The translations under genes were made by a program, and so were the position numbers. Shown here in pieces: positions 35,754 through 45,261 of a stretch of DNA of 64,000 nucleotides (positions are counted from its first letter, which is position 1; every line of letters starts with the position of its first letter). The DNA comes from Collinsella aerofaciens (lineage in GTDB: Bacteria > Actinomycetota > Coriobacteriia > Coriobacteriales > Coriobacteriaceae), in contig NZ_JADPCH010000001.1 in NCBI RefSeq assembly GCF_015670745.1, positions 62,001 through 126,000 on the forward strand, in the 5' to 3' direction. The notes beneath the pieces were generated by a model. It was not told the DNA's origin. It made no database searches and was given only the letters and a program-made list of their open reading frames with translations.

Positions 35754-35810
35754 TCTCGATCTGTAACAGTTAGAACCCAAAAACCGGTCTAAATGTTACA
35801 GATTGAGACA
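35754..35810. repeat. Hairpin repeat, family A copy 2
   Basis: TCTCGATCTGTAACA, 25-nt loop, TGTTACAGATTGAGA. One G-T pair in the stem. Confidence 0.9.
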
Positions 35811-35886
35811 TTAGACCGGCTACGGCCCGCCGACCTGGCTATCACCTCGACCAATACCAGAATGTCATACATTTCAATCTCCACTG

Positions 35887-35911
35887 TACACCCCCAGGGG
35901 GTATGGGTGTA
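35887..35911 (+). promoter_or_regulatory. CsoR-type copper operator upstream of copA
   Basis: TACACCCCCAGGGGGTAT, with an outer inverted repeat TACACCC/GGGTGTA. Pseudo-palindromes built on runs of C and G are typical CsoR sites. A TATAGT box overlaps its right edge at 35909. A CsoR gene is encoded at the end of the same cluster. Confidence 0.75.
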
Positions 35912-35962
35912 TAGTATCGGCAGGTTAACAATTCCAACACCGAACTACAGAAAGGAGAAGCC

Positions 35963-38302
35963 ATGGCTCAAGATAAGTTCGACGTGGGCGGTATGACGTG
36001 CGCCGCGTGCCAAGCGCATGTGGATCGCGCCGTGAGCAAACTCGACGGCGTCCAAAGCGTCGCGGTCAACCTGCTCGCCGGTTCCATGATGGTCGACTAT
36101 GACCCCGCGCAAGTCACCCCCGACGATATCTGCACCGCTGTCGATCGCGCGGGCTACTCGGCCTCGCCCATCAGCACGGGCACCGACGCTGTCCAAAGCG
36201 GCAGCTCGCAGACCAGGTCTGGCGCAGCCCATATGGAGTCGCCGACCAAAAAGCTGGAGGCCGCCGCCTCCGCCATGCGCACCTGCCTCATCATCTCGAT
36301 CATCTTCCTCATCCCGCTGTTCTACATAGGCATGGGGCACATGCTTGGCTGGCCGCTGCCCGGTGTCTTCACCGACCATACCCACAGCATGACGCTCGCG
36401 CTCACCGAGCTCGTCCTGCTCATCCCCATCGTCTACGTCAACGACGCGTACTTTATCAACGGGTTTAAATCGCTCGCGCACGGCGCGCCCACCATGGACG
36501 CCCTCATCGCCGTCGGCGCCACCGCGTCCATTGCCTGGTCACTCTACGCCATGTTTATCATGGCCGACCAGCTGGCCGCGGGCCAGGTCCACGAGGCCAT
36601 GATGACGGGCATGGACAACCTGTATTTTGAGAGTGCGGGCACGATCCTGTCGCTCGTCACCGTGGGCAAATACCTCGAGACACGCAGCAAATCCAAGACC
36701 GGCGGCGCCATCGAGGCGCTCATTGACCTGGCGCCCAAGACCGCGACCGTCGTGGCCGAGGACGGTACCGAGGCCACCGTCGACGTCGATGCCATTCTGC
36801 CCGGTCAGGTGCTGCGTGTGCGCCCCGGCGAGTCCATCCCCGTCGATGGCGTGGTGCTCGAGGGCAGCTCGGCCGTGGACGAGAGCGCGCTCACCGGCGA
36901 GTCCATCCCCGTGGAAAAGACCGCCGGCGACACCGTCAACGCCGCCACCGTCAACCGCACCGGATCGTTTACCTTCCGTGCCACACGCGTGGGCGCCGAC
37001 ACGTCGCTTGCCAAGATCATTCAGCTCGTCGAGGACGCCAATGCCACCAAAGCGCCCATCGCCCGCCTGGCCGACAAGGTCGCCGGCGTGTTCGTGCCCG
37101 CGGTGTTTGCGATCTCGGCCGTGACCTTTGTGGCGTGGATGGCGCTGACCGGCAGCGTGAACGAGGCACTCACCTCCGCCGTAGCCGTGTTGGTGATCAG
37201 CTGCCCGTGCGCGCTGGGCCTGGCCACGCCCGTCGCTATTATGGTGGGCACCGGCAAGGGCGCCGAGATGGGCATTCTGTTTAAGAGCGCCGAGGCGCTG
37301 GAGAACCTGCGCAGCGTGGGCACCGTGGTGCTCGATAAGACGGGCACGGTCACTCGCGGCAAGCCTGCCGTGACCGATATCGTGGTAGCCACGCGCGCCG
37401 ACGGATCGCCCGCCATGAGCGAAAAGGCGCTGCTCAAGCTCGCTGCCGCGCTGGAGCGCTCGAGCGAACACCCGCTGGCCGAGGCGATTATGGCCGAGTG
37501 CGAGACACGCGGAATTGTCGCGCGCATGGTCGAGGACTTTGCCGCCGCGCCCGGGCGAGGCGTTACGGCGCGCGAGGGGCAAAACGCCATTGCAGCCGGC
37601 AACGTACGCCTGATGAACGAGCTGGGCGTTACCGTGCCCGCGGGTCTTGCCGAGCAATTTGCCGCCGAGGGCAAGACGCCGCTGTTCTTTGCCAAGAACG
37701 GCGAGCTTGCCGGCACCATTGCCGTGGCTGACGAGGTCAAGGAGACGAGCGCCGAGGCCATCGCCGCGCTGCGCTCGCTTGGCGTCGACGTGCGCTTGCT
37801 CACCGGCGATAACCGCGTGACAGCCGAAGCAATCGCCCACCGCGTGGGACTGAACAGCAAGCAGGTCATCGCCGACGTCCTCCCCGCCGACAAGGAGCGC
37901 CATGTGCGCGAACTGCAGGATGCGGGCAGCAAGGTCGCCATGGTGGGCGACGGCATCAACGACTCCCCCGCCCTGGCGCGCGCCGACGTGGGCCTTGCCA
38001 TCGGCACCGGCGCCGACATCGCCAAGGAGGGCGCCGACGTGGTACTCATGCGCAGCGACCCCATGGACGTCGCCCGCGCCATCGAGCTGTCACGTGCCAC
38101 AATCCGCAACATCAAGCAGGACCTGTTCTGGGCACTGTTCTACAACGGCATCGGCATTCCGCTGGCGGCGGGCCTGTTCTTCCCCCTCACCGGTTGGCAA
38201 CTCTCGCCGATGTTCGGCGCCGCGGCCATGAGCCTGTCGAGCGTGTGCGTCGTGTCCAATGCACTGCGCCTGAAATCCTTTAAGCCCAAGACGGCGCGCT
38301 GA
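35963..38302 (+). CDS. copA: Copper-exporting P1B-type ATPase
   Basis: A 779-residue protein with AGAAAGGAG upstream. One N-terminal heavy-metal domain has GMTCAAC (residues 10-16). Eight transmembrane helices include the metal motif [11 protein letters not shown] (CPC) in helix 6. Cytoplasmic domains show the actuator TGES, the phosphorylation site [11 protein letters not shown] in SSEHPLAEA and the hinge [12 protein letters not shown]. It pumps Cu(I) out across the membrane. It heads a copper cluster with a chaperone and a CsoR repressor downstream and a CsoR-like operator upstream, so copper induction is expected. Confidence 0.96.
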   Translation: MAQDKFDVGGMTCAACQAHVDRAVSKLDGVQSVAVNLLAGSMMVDYDPAQVTPDDICTAVDRAGYSASPISTGTDAVQSGSSQTRSGAAHMESPTKKLEAAASAMRTCLIISIIFLIPLFYIGMGHMLGWPLPGVFTDHTHSMTLALTELVLLIPIVYVNDAYFINGFKSLAHGAPTMDALIAVGATASIAWSLYAMFIMADQLAAGQVHEAMMTGMDNLYFESAGTILSLVTVGKYLETRSKSKTGGAIEALIDLAPKTATVVAEDGTEATVDVDAILPGQVLRVRPGESIPVDGVVLEGSSAVDESALTGESIPVEKTAGDTVNAATVNRTGSFTFRATRVGADTSLAKIIQLVEDANATKAPIARLADKVAGVFVPAVFAISAVTFVAWMALTGSVNEALTSAVAVLVISCPCALGLATPVAIMVGTGKGAEMGILFKSAEALENLRSVGTVVLDKTGTVTRGKPAVTDIVVATRADGSPAMSEKALLKLAAALERSSEHPLAEAIMAECETRGIVARMVEDFAAAPGRGVTAREGQNAIAAGNVRLMNELGVTVPAGLAEQFAAEGKTPLFFAKNGELAGTIAVADEVKETSAEAIAALRSLGVDVRLLTGDNRVTAEAIAHRVGLNSKQVIADVLPADKERHVRELQDAGSKVAMVGDGINDSPALARADVGLAIGTGADIAKEGADVVLMRSDPMDVARAIELSRATIRNIKQDLFWALFYNGIGIPLAAGLFFPLTGWQLSPMFGAAAMSLSSVCVVSNALRLKSFKPKTAR

Positions 38303-38454
38303 AGCACCCGACCTTGCCCCTCAAACCGTCGCTCGCGTACCCAAGTACGCTTCGCTCCTCTTTCGGGGCAATCTCGGGCACCTCAGCACACCTTTAAGAT
38401 GACGCTGTTCACGACTAAACTGTCAGATATTCTCAATCGATAAGGAGTACACCC

Positions 38455-38676
38455 ATGCGTTACACAATCAAGACTTCCGGCCTCATGTGCGGCCACTGCG
38501 ACGCCACCGTCGAGACGGCGTTGCTCAACGTGGCCGGCGTGACCGACGCCGACGCCGACCATGAGACCCAGACCGTCCAGGTAGAGTGCGCCGACACCGT
38601 GACCGCCGAGCAGCTCGCCGCCGCCGTCGAGGCCGCCGGCGAGAAGTTCCACGCCCTGTCCGTGACCGCCGCGTAA
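38455..38676 (+). CDS. copZ: CopZ-like copper chaperone (heavy-metal-associated domain)
   Basis: A 73-residue single HMA domain (MRYTIKTSGLMCGHCDATVE). The metal motif is MCGHC (MxCxxC type, residues 11-15). The usual beta-alpha-beta pattern continues to the end. The ATG follows AAGGAG. It should carry Cu(I) in the cytoplasm to CopA, encoded 150 nt upstream. His between the two Cys residues is a known variation. Confidence 0.9.
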   Translation: MRYTIKTSGLMCGHCDATVETALLNVAGVTDADADHETQTVQVECADTVTAEQLAAAVEAAGEKFHALSVTAA

Positions 38677-38702
38677 CAGACGCCGCCTACTCAATCCTCA
38701 GA

Positions 38703-38769
38703 AGTTGCGGTGAAATACGGACTGTTGAGCCGCCCTAGGCCTTTAAACGGTCCGTATTTCACCGCAACT
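38703..38769. repeat. Palindromic repeat, family B copy 2
   Basis: Left arm AGTTGCGGTGAAATACGGAC with its complement at the right. It differs from the 8322 copy by a G-to-C change compensated on the other arm. It lies between copZ and csoR. Confidence 0.9.
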
Positions 38770-38811
38770 GACGGGGGCATCCGGAAGATCGACCAGAAAC
38801 GAGGACCCGCC

Positions 38812-39084
38812 ATGATGGCAGACCACAAATCGGTGACCCGCATGCTCAAGACGGCACGCGGCCAGATCGACGGCATCTTGCGGATGGTCGATGAGGACCG
38901 CTATTGCGTCGATATTTCCACGCAGCTCATGGCCACACAGGCGCTCCTCGCGCGCATTAACGCCGACGTGCTCAAGGCGCATATCGAGGGCTGCGTGACT
39001 TCGGCAATCGAATCGGGCGACGAAGACCTCAAAGCCGCCAAGCTCGCCGAAATCGAACGCGTCGTCGACAAGCTCTCCAAGTAA
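38812..39084 (+). CDS. csoR: CsoR family copper-sensing repressor
   Basis: A 90-residue protein starting MMADHKSVTRMLKTARGQID with GAGG seven nt upstream; ATG 38815 is an alternative. The Cu(I) ligands of CsoR are present: Cys in DRYCVDIS and His/Cys in KAHIEGCVTSAI (HxxxC). Tetrameric CsoR binds its operator without copper and releases it on binding Cu(I). The operator-like site before copA is the expected target. It is the last gene of the copper cluster. Confidence 0.93.
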   Translation: MMADHKSVTRMLKTARGQIDGILRMVDEDRYCVDISTQLMATQALLARINADVLKAHIEGCVTSAIESGDEDLKAAKLAEIERVVDKLSK

Positions 39085-39128
39085 TTGGGGCATTGGGGAC
39101 AGACTTCTTTGCACCGTCTTGGTATTCC

Positions 39129-39176
39129 GGGGACAGGTATGTTTGCACCACATTGGTGCAGATTAACCTGTCCCCC
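39129..39176. repeat. Palindromic repeat, family D copy 2
   Basis: GGGGACAGGTATGTTTGCAC and CATTGGTGCAGATTAACCTG then TCCCC. A partial copy (GGGGACAGACTTCTTTGCAC) lies just upstream at 39094. Confidence 0.8.
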
Positions 39177-39230
39177 TTGCTCTAAATCGGGTATAAAGGC
39201 GTGCGGTATATCGAATGAAAGGCAATTTGC

Positions 39231-39704
39231 ATGAATGACTTTATGAAGGGTCGCAATGGTGCCGATGAACTCACCATCGTGATGGGTTTTGCCGGCATCG
39301 TCATCGCGATGATCGGATCGATAGCCCGCATCCAGTGGCTCAGCTGGATTGCCATCGCCGTAATCGTGATTGGCGTGCTGCGCGGCCTGTCCAAAAATAT
39401 CGACGCACGTCGCAAGGAGAACGAGGCCTTTGTCGCCACGACCGCCAATGTTCCCGGCTTGGGCAAGTTCGTCGCCAGCTTGGGCGGCGGAGCTGCAGCG
39501 GCCAACGCCTCGCGCGCAGCCGGTACTAGCAAGGAAGACTTTGAACGTGCCAAGCGCACAGCCAAGAAGATGTGGAAGGGCCGCAAGACCACGGCCTATC
39601 TCAAGTGCCCCAACTGCGGCCAGATGCTCTCCGTCCCCAAGGGCAAGGGCAAGATCCGCGTCACCTGCCCCAAGTGCCACGCCAAGATGGAGACGCGCTC
39701 CTAG
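39231..39704 (+). CDS. Small membrane protein with C-terminal zinc ribbon
   Basis: A 157-residue protein (MNDFMKGRNGADELTIVMGF). Two transmembrane segments (about 14-31 and 36-52) are followed by a basic linker. A C-terminal zinc ribbon has CPNCGQML and CPKCHAKM (two CxxC pairs). This layout recurs in uncharacterised actinobacterial proteins; I do not recognise a specific function. GAAAGG precedes the ATG. It is convergent with the amidohydrolase gene and shares its terminators. Confidence 0.8.
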   Translation: MNDFMKGRNGADELTIVMGFAGIVIAMIGSIARIQWLSWIAIAVIVIGVLRGLSKNIDARRKENEAFVATTANVPGLGKFVASLGGGAAAANASRAAGTSKEDFERAKRTAKKMWKGRKTTAYLKCPNCGQMLSVPKGKGKIRVTCPKCHAKMETRS

Positions 39705-39730
39705 CCGCCATACCATGGGACAAATAAAAG

Positions 39731-39791
39731 CCGAGGCCTCGCACTGAGACCTCGGCTTTTTTGATTATGACAAAGGGATTGCCCCTTTGTC
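39731..39791. terminator. Paired terminators between convergent genes
   Basis: AAAGCCGAGGCCTC with GAGACCTCGGCTTTTTT serves the plus strand. TGACAAAGGG/CCCTTTGTCA at 39767-39790 serves the amidohydrolase on the minus strand. Confidence 0.8.
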
Positions 39792-39795
39792 ACGC

Positions 39796-41166
39796 CTATG
39801 CCACGCCGTCGCGGGCGAGCTCCTCGGCCAGTGCCTCGGACGGCATGGCCATAATCGTGTCGAGCTCGGCGTCCACCTCGGGAATACGCTTCACCTTGAG
39901 TTTGCGCACCAGATCACCACGGCACATCACGTACGCCGGCTCACGCAGGGCGCACAGGTCATCGAGCGGGTTCTTGCGCGTCACCAGGATATCGGCGGCC
40001 TTACCGCACTCGATCGTGCCGGTCTCGTCGCCCAGCCCCAGCAGCTCGGCATTGACCTGCGTGGCCGTATGCAGCGCAAACACATTGCTCACGCCCACGT
40101 ACTTGGCAAAATAGGCCACCTCACGCCACATGTCGTACTGCGTCACAAACGGGCAGCTCGAGTCCGTGCCCAGACCTACCTTGATACCGGCTTCCAGTGC
40201 GGCACGAGCGCTCTCGATGATGCCCAAGCACACGATGTCGCCGTTCTTCTTTTGCGTGTCAGTCGAATGAGTCTTCTCCGGATCGAGCAATACAAACGGC
40301 AGCGCCGGGCTGATGGTGCAGGTCACGCTGGGCGCACGCCCCTCAAGCTGCGTGCCCGCGGCGCCGCGGTACAGTTCCAGGATCTCGGGCGTCAACGGAG
40401 CGCCGTGCTCGATCGTGTCGACCCCGGCCTCAAGCGCGGCCTTCACGCCCTCGGTGCTCTCGACATGAGCCATAACCGGCAGGCCCATCTCGTGCGCCGC
40501 CTTGCACGCCGCCGCGGCAACCTCCACCGGCATACGCAGCACGCCCGGCTCACCCACCTCGGTCGCATCGAACACACCGCCCGTTACGAACAGCTTAATG
40601 ACGTCGGCGCCGCGCGCATACAGGTCTCTCACCTGCTCGGCTGCCTCGACGGGGCTGTTGGCCACCTGGGCGAACAAGCCCGCGCCATGGCCGCCCGGCA
40701 CCGTGACGCCCGTTCCCGGCGCTACCAGGCGCGGACCCTGATACTTGCCGGCGTCGATAGCGTCGCGCACGGCAATGTCGGCAAACAACGGGTCGCCCGC
40801 GCCGCGCACCGTGGTCACGCCGCTTGCCAGCTGCTGCTGGGCACTGCCCTTGAGGATGCGGCGGACGATGGCACGGCCCACGGGATTATCGAGTTTCTTC
40901 ATCAGCGCTCCCGCATCGCCGGCCGAGACAGGCTTGCCCGAGCCGCACAGGTGCACGTGCATATTGATGAGACCGGGCATGAGATACGCACCACCCAGGT
41001 CGATAACCTCGGCGCCCGCGGGCGCCTGCGCCACAGCACTCGGCCCCATCCAGGTGATGATGCCGCGCTCAACAGTAACGGCCATATCGGGCTGCGGCTC
41101 CATATGCTCCGAACCATCCAGAATGGTCGCATTGATAAACAACGTGGAACGATCGGCAGATGCCAT
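39796..41166 (-). CDS. Metal-dependent amidohydrolase (imidazolonepropionase/prolidase-like)
   Basis: A 456-residue protein starting MASADRSTLFINATILDG after GGAGGAG. The amidohydrolase metal site is seen as MHVHLCG (HxH), a metal lysine candidate in ADVIKLFVTGG, MAHVES (His), TIEHGAPL (His) and GLGTDSSCP (Asp). The AVTVERGIITWMG start and KAADILVTRKNPLDD end are the usual beta-sandwich of the family. Members hydrolyse cyclic amides or dipeptides; the substrate cannot be read from context. It stands alone, flanked by a family A hairpin upstream. Confidence 0.88.
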   Translation of the reverse strand: MASADRSTLFINATILDGSEHMEPQPDMAVTVERGIITWMGPSAVAQAPAGAEVIDLGGAYLMPGLINMHVHLCGSGKPVSAGDAGALMKKLDNPVGRAIVRRILKGSAQQQLASGVTTVRGAGDPLFADIAVRDAIDAGKYQGPRLVAPGTGVTVPGGHGAGLFAQVANSPVEAAEQVRDLYARGADVIKLFVTGGVFDATEVGEPGVLRMPVEVAAAACKAAHEMGLPVMAHVESTEGVKAALEAGVDTIEHGAPLTPEILELYRGAAGTQLEGRAPSVTCTISPALPFVLLDPEKTHSTDTQKKNGDIVCLGIIESARAALEAGIKVGLGTDSSCPFVTQYDMWREVAYFAKYVGVSNVFALHTATQVNAELLGLGDETGTIECGKAADILVTRKNPLDDLCALREPAYVMCRGDLVRKLKVKRIPEVDAELDTIMAMPSEALAEELARDGVA

Positions 41167-41317
41167 ATCGAGCTCCTCCCTCACGATTAACTTGAACATT
41201 TGTCCATTATCACCTAGTCCCGCTGGATTGCTGCAGACGCATCGGTTAACGGAAGGAAGAGGGGATGTGGGGAGACGGAACACGTTGCAGTCCCACCCCA
41301 GCGACACCAGGGAAATG

Positions 41318-41374
41318 TCTCGATCTGTAACAGGTACAGGGTTATTAGGCCCCTTGATGTTACAGATCGAGACA
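41318..41374. repeat. Hairpin repeat, family A copy 3
   Basis: TCTCGATCTGTAACA, 25-nt loop, TGTTACAGATCGAGA: a perfect 15-bp stem. It ends 8 nt from the stop of the nuclease-like gene. Confidence 0.92.
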
Positions 41375-41381
41375 AAACCTC

Positions 41382-42458
41382 TCAGCGCCCATACCACTGA
41401 CGTCTCCACTCCTCAGCCAAATCGGGCCGTCGCGGAATACCCGCTAACCTCATCTTCTCAACCAGCTTCCCCGGATTCTTGAGCTCATCAAACGTAAACC
41501 GAAGCACCTTGTGCCCGAGCATTGTCAGATGAGATTCCCGCTGACGCTCTGCCACGAATGGGTCAACCGACTCCCGACCCTCGCCGCTCTGCAAGGTGTA
41601 CTTCCCCTTTCCGTCGAGCTCGCCGATGACACACGTCCCGTCCTCGAGCCGCCAAAAATAGTCGACGCGAAACACCTGGCTCGGATCGAGCGGGTCGCGA
41701 AACTCCACCTGCAGCTCCGGAACCGGAAAACCGTACGCAATAAAGAATGCTCGGAACCGAGACTCGCCGCCGTTTTCAGACAGCCCGTCCGCATACGACG
41801 CAATCACCTGTGCCCTGCGATACCCTCGCTTGCCCTCGCAATCGGCGCGGAGGCGCTCGCACAAATCCCCACGTGATACGCTTTTTGCCCGCAGTGCAGA
41901 ATCGGCAATCGCCAACCCGTAGGAGAACGGCGCGCGCAGTAGGCAATCCTCCACCGTGCGCCAAAACGACGTCACCCGCACGCCATCAACATGCTCGAGT
42001 GTGCCCGCCATCTGCGGACGCAACAACCTGCACCCGCCGCTCAACGTCACCGAACAGCAAGTCTTAACAAGGAAACGCGGCCCGAGCAGATCATTCGGCA
42101 CCTCCAGACCCCATATCAGCGCGGCGTCATATCCCCAAAACGCCCAATCGGGATGAAATTTCGCAAGCCCTTTGATAGTCCTCAGCGCTCGCTCCGCCGG
42201 CGTCAATGCATCCCAATCATGCTGAAAACAGAACAGGTACGGCTCGGGCTCCGCGATATCGTCGGTTCCAACATGGCGTCGCAGCCACATGAGCTCGGTA
42301 TTGTCATGCGTTGCGAGCAGCGCACCTTGCTTGGCCGTCTCCGCGAGCCGCGCGAGCATCCTATTCCGCGCCAACGTGTTGCGAGTCGCATGTTTGTGTT
42401 TGAGAACGGTATTAGGCACTTTCATCACCACCACGTCAGACAAATGGACCATCGTCAC
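41382..42458 (-). CDS. AbiEi/DUF559-like protein with probable PD-(D/E)XK nuclease C-terminus
   Basis: About 358 residues; GTG 42458 has GGAGG five nt upstream, and ATG 42452 is possible. The N-terminus (NRMLARLAETAKQGALLATH) looks like the winged helix found in AbiEi-type proteins. The C-terminus has FRVDYFWRLEDGTCVIGELD then GKGKY, with Asp, Glu and Lys spaced as in DUF559/Vsr-like nucleases, and ends HLTMLGHKVLRFTFDEL. Such proteins are common in actinobacteria, often labelled type IV antitoxins, and are poorly understood. No AbiEii toxin is adjacent. Family A hairpins lie immediately on both sides. Function unknown; the nuclease assignment rests on motif spacing only. Confidence 0.7.
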   Translation of the reverse strand: MTMVHLSDVVVMKVPNTVLKHKHATRNTLARNRMLARLAETAKQGALLATHDNTELMWLRRHVGTDDIAEPEPYLFCFQHDWDALTPAERALRTIKGLAKFHPDWAFWGYDAALIWGLEVPNDLLGPRFLVKTCCSVTLSGGCRLLRPQMAGTLEHVDGVRVTSFWRTVEDCLLRAPFSYGLAIADSALRAKSVSRGDLCERLRADCEGKRGYRRAQVIASYADGLSENGGESRFRAFFIAYGFPVPELQVEFRDPLDPSQVFRVDYFWRLEDGTCVIGELDGKGKYTLQSGEGRESVDPFVAERQRESHLTMLGHKVLRFTFDELKNPGKLVEKMRLAGIPRRPDLAEEWRRQWYGR

Positions 42459-42479
42459 CGTTGCCTCCGCTGACAAATG

Positions 42480-42535
42480 TCTTGATCTGTAACAGGAAGA
42501 CAGTCTTTGAGCCTCTAGTTGTTACAGAACAAGAT
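42480..42535. repeat. Hairpin repeat, family A copy 4
   Basis: TCTTGATCTGTAACA, 25-nt loop, TGTTACAGAACAAGA. Two stem mismatches. It begins 22 nt before the nuclease-like gene's start. Confidence 0.88.
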
Positions 42536-42559
42536 CTTTCGGCAGCCGCCAACCTTCCG

Positions 42560-42616
42560 TCTCAATCTGTAACAGTTACGGGCCCAAACAGCCGCCAAAC
42601 GTTACAGATTGAGACA
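42560..42616. repeat. Hairpin repeat, family A copy 5
   Basis: TCTCAATCTGTAACA and GTTACAGATTGAGACA. It is 80 bp from copy 4, the same period as the arrays near mntH. Confidence 0.9.
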
Positions 42617-42651
42617 AAGTCAGGGCAGCAGGGCGACGCCAGTCACATCCC

Positions 42652-43359
42652 CTACTCCCACTCCTGCTCGTAGATGTTGAGCGACTTCACGTACCGCCCC
42701 TGGGCGCCCATGATGTCGCGGACCAGCCGTAAGAAGAAGCTGATGCACGAGGTGTCGAAACCGTCCTCTAGGTCCTCGGGATGCACCGCGCCCGGCCCGT
42801 CGACCGTCGTGTCGCTCAGGCGCGCGATGTCATACAGATAGAGCTGTCCCGCCGTTAGCCAGACGTCGTCGACGCGCGCGATGCGCACCGCAATGGCACC
42901 GTCGTTCCAATGCTCCTTTTGCACGATATGTGGGTCGTAGACATCAAACCGACGGTCGGTGCGCGTATCCTTCAGCACGACCACGCCAGTCGCGGAATCC
43001 TTGTCCAAAATGCCAAAACGCGAAAAGTAATGCGTGTCGCGCACTTGCTCGAGCCGCTTGAGCGACGCAGGCGAAAGCGAAGCCGGCGGCTCGTCCACAT
43101 ACAGCTCAAGCAGCGTCGCGCCATGATAATAGGGGCGCTCAAACAGCAGCCAATCGGTAAACGCCATGTTGTAGGCCATGATTTCGCTTTGCGAAGGCTC
43201 CTCGCAATAGCTGAGCCACGGGTCGACAATAATTTCGAACTGCTCGCGCGCCGGCTCCAAAAACTGGAACTTCCGCAGCATCCAAAAATGAGCCATGTCG
43301 ACAATATCGTTGCCGACGGCTTCGGCCAAACGCGCTCGATTGCAAGCCTGGTCAGTCAT
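42652..43359 (-). CDS. Hypothetical protein
   Basis: A 235-residue soluble acidic protein (MTDQACNRARLAEAVGNDIV) with GAGGAGG before the ATG. I recognise no domain. Notable segments are MAFTDWLLFERPYYHGATLL, a central TGVVVLKDTRTDRRFDVYD beta-like region, and GAIAVRIARVDDVWLTAGQL. The layout of a helical N-terminal half and a beta-rich C-terminal half resembles short proteins that report on cell contents, but that is impression only. It has good codon usage and is probably real. A palindrome lies in its 5' leader. Confidence 0.7.
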   Translation of the reverse strand: MTDQACNRARLAEAVGNDIVDMAHFWMLRKFQFLEPAREQFEIIVDPWLSYCEEPSQSEIMAYNMAFTDWLLFERPYYHGATLLELYVDEPPASLSPASLKRLEQVRDTHYFSRFGILDKDSATGVVVLKDTRTDRRFDVYDPHIVQKEHWNDGAIAVRIARVDDVWLTAGQLYLYDIARLSDTTVDGPGAVHPEDLEDGFDTSCISFFLRLVRDIMGAQGRYVKSLNIYEQEWE

Positions 43360-43368
43360 GGCATCCTC

Positions 43369-43394
43369 CTCAAATCGATGGGCCTCGATTTGAG
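43369..43394. promoter_or_regulatory. Palindrome between a gene start and a short divergent frame
   Basis: CTCAAATCGA and TCGATTTGAG, perfect 10-bp arms around TGGGCC. Ribosome-site-like GAGGAGG follows on both sides, one for the hypothetical gene and one for a short plus-strand frame. Confidence 0.55.
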
Positions 43395-43410
43395 CTTACG
43401 AGGAGGTCAT

Positions 43411-43464
43411 ATGCTCACGGCCAGCGCGAACGAAACGGGGCCTCGACTGCAAACCAAATGCTGA
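43411..43464 (+). CDS. Possible 17-residue peptide
   Basis: MLTASANETGPRLQTKC, preceded by AGGAGG four nt before the ATG. The strong site is the only support. It could arise from an inverted duplication of the neighbouring gene's leader. Confidence 0.2.
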   Translation: MLTASANETGPRLQTKC

Positions 43465-43662
43465 CCAAATACTTGACAGAATGCTTGACCGAATATGCGT
43501 GCTGAAACAAAACCCCAGGTAAACATAGACAAATATACAGAGATTTTGATCCGGTCGGCCGCAGCCATCACGAAAACAGCAAAGCGCCGCGAGCCCAAAC
43601 GTCAACGGACGAGCAGCCAGACGTCGGCAAACGAGCAAAACGCTCGCAAACCCGCAAGGAGT

Positions 43663-43742
43663 GTCCCCAGGTGCCGACACATAAGGAACGTCCCCAGCTG
43701 CCGGCACTTGGGAACGTTCATTATGTGCCGGCCGTTGGGGAC
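43663..43742. repeat. 80-nt palindrome
   Basis: GTCCCCAGGTGCCGACACAT at the left and TTATGTGCCGGCCGTTGGGG at the right, with inner GGAACGTCCC/GGGAACGTTC. The outer GGGGACA motif is shared with family D. Confidence 0.75.
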
Positions 43743-43774
43743 AGCCCTTGTTGATTCGATTGTGGGCGACTACC

Positions 43775-45256
<1,482 letters not shown>

Positions 45257-45261
45257 GGCAC

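Noticed and set aside
41382-42458. A complete AbiE toxin-antitoxin pair
   Set aside because: Only the AbiEi-like protein is present. The neighbouring hypothetical gene (42652-43359) shows no nucleotidyltransferase motif of AbiEii.
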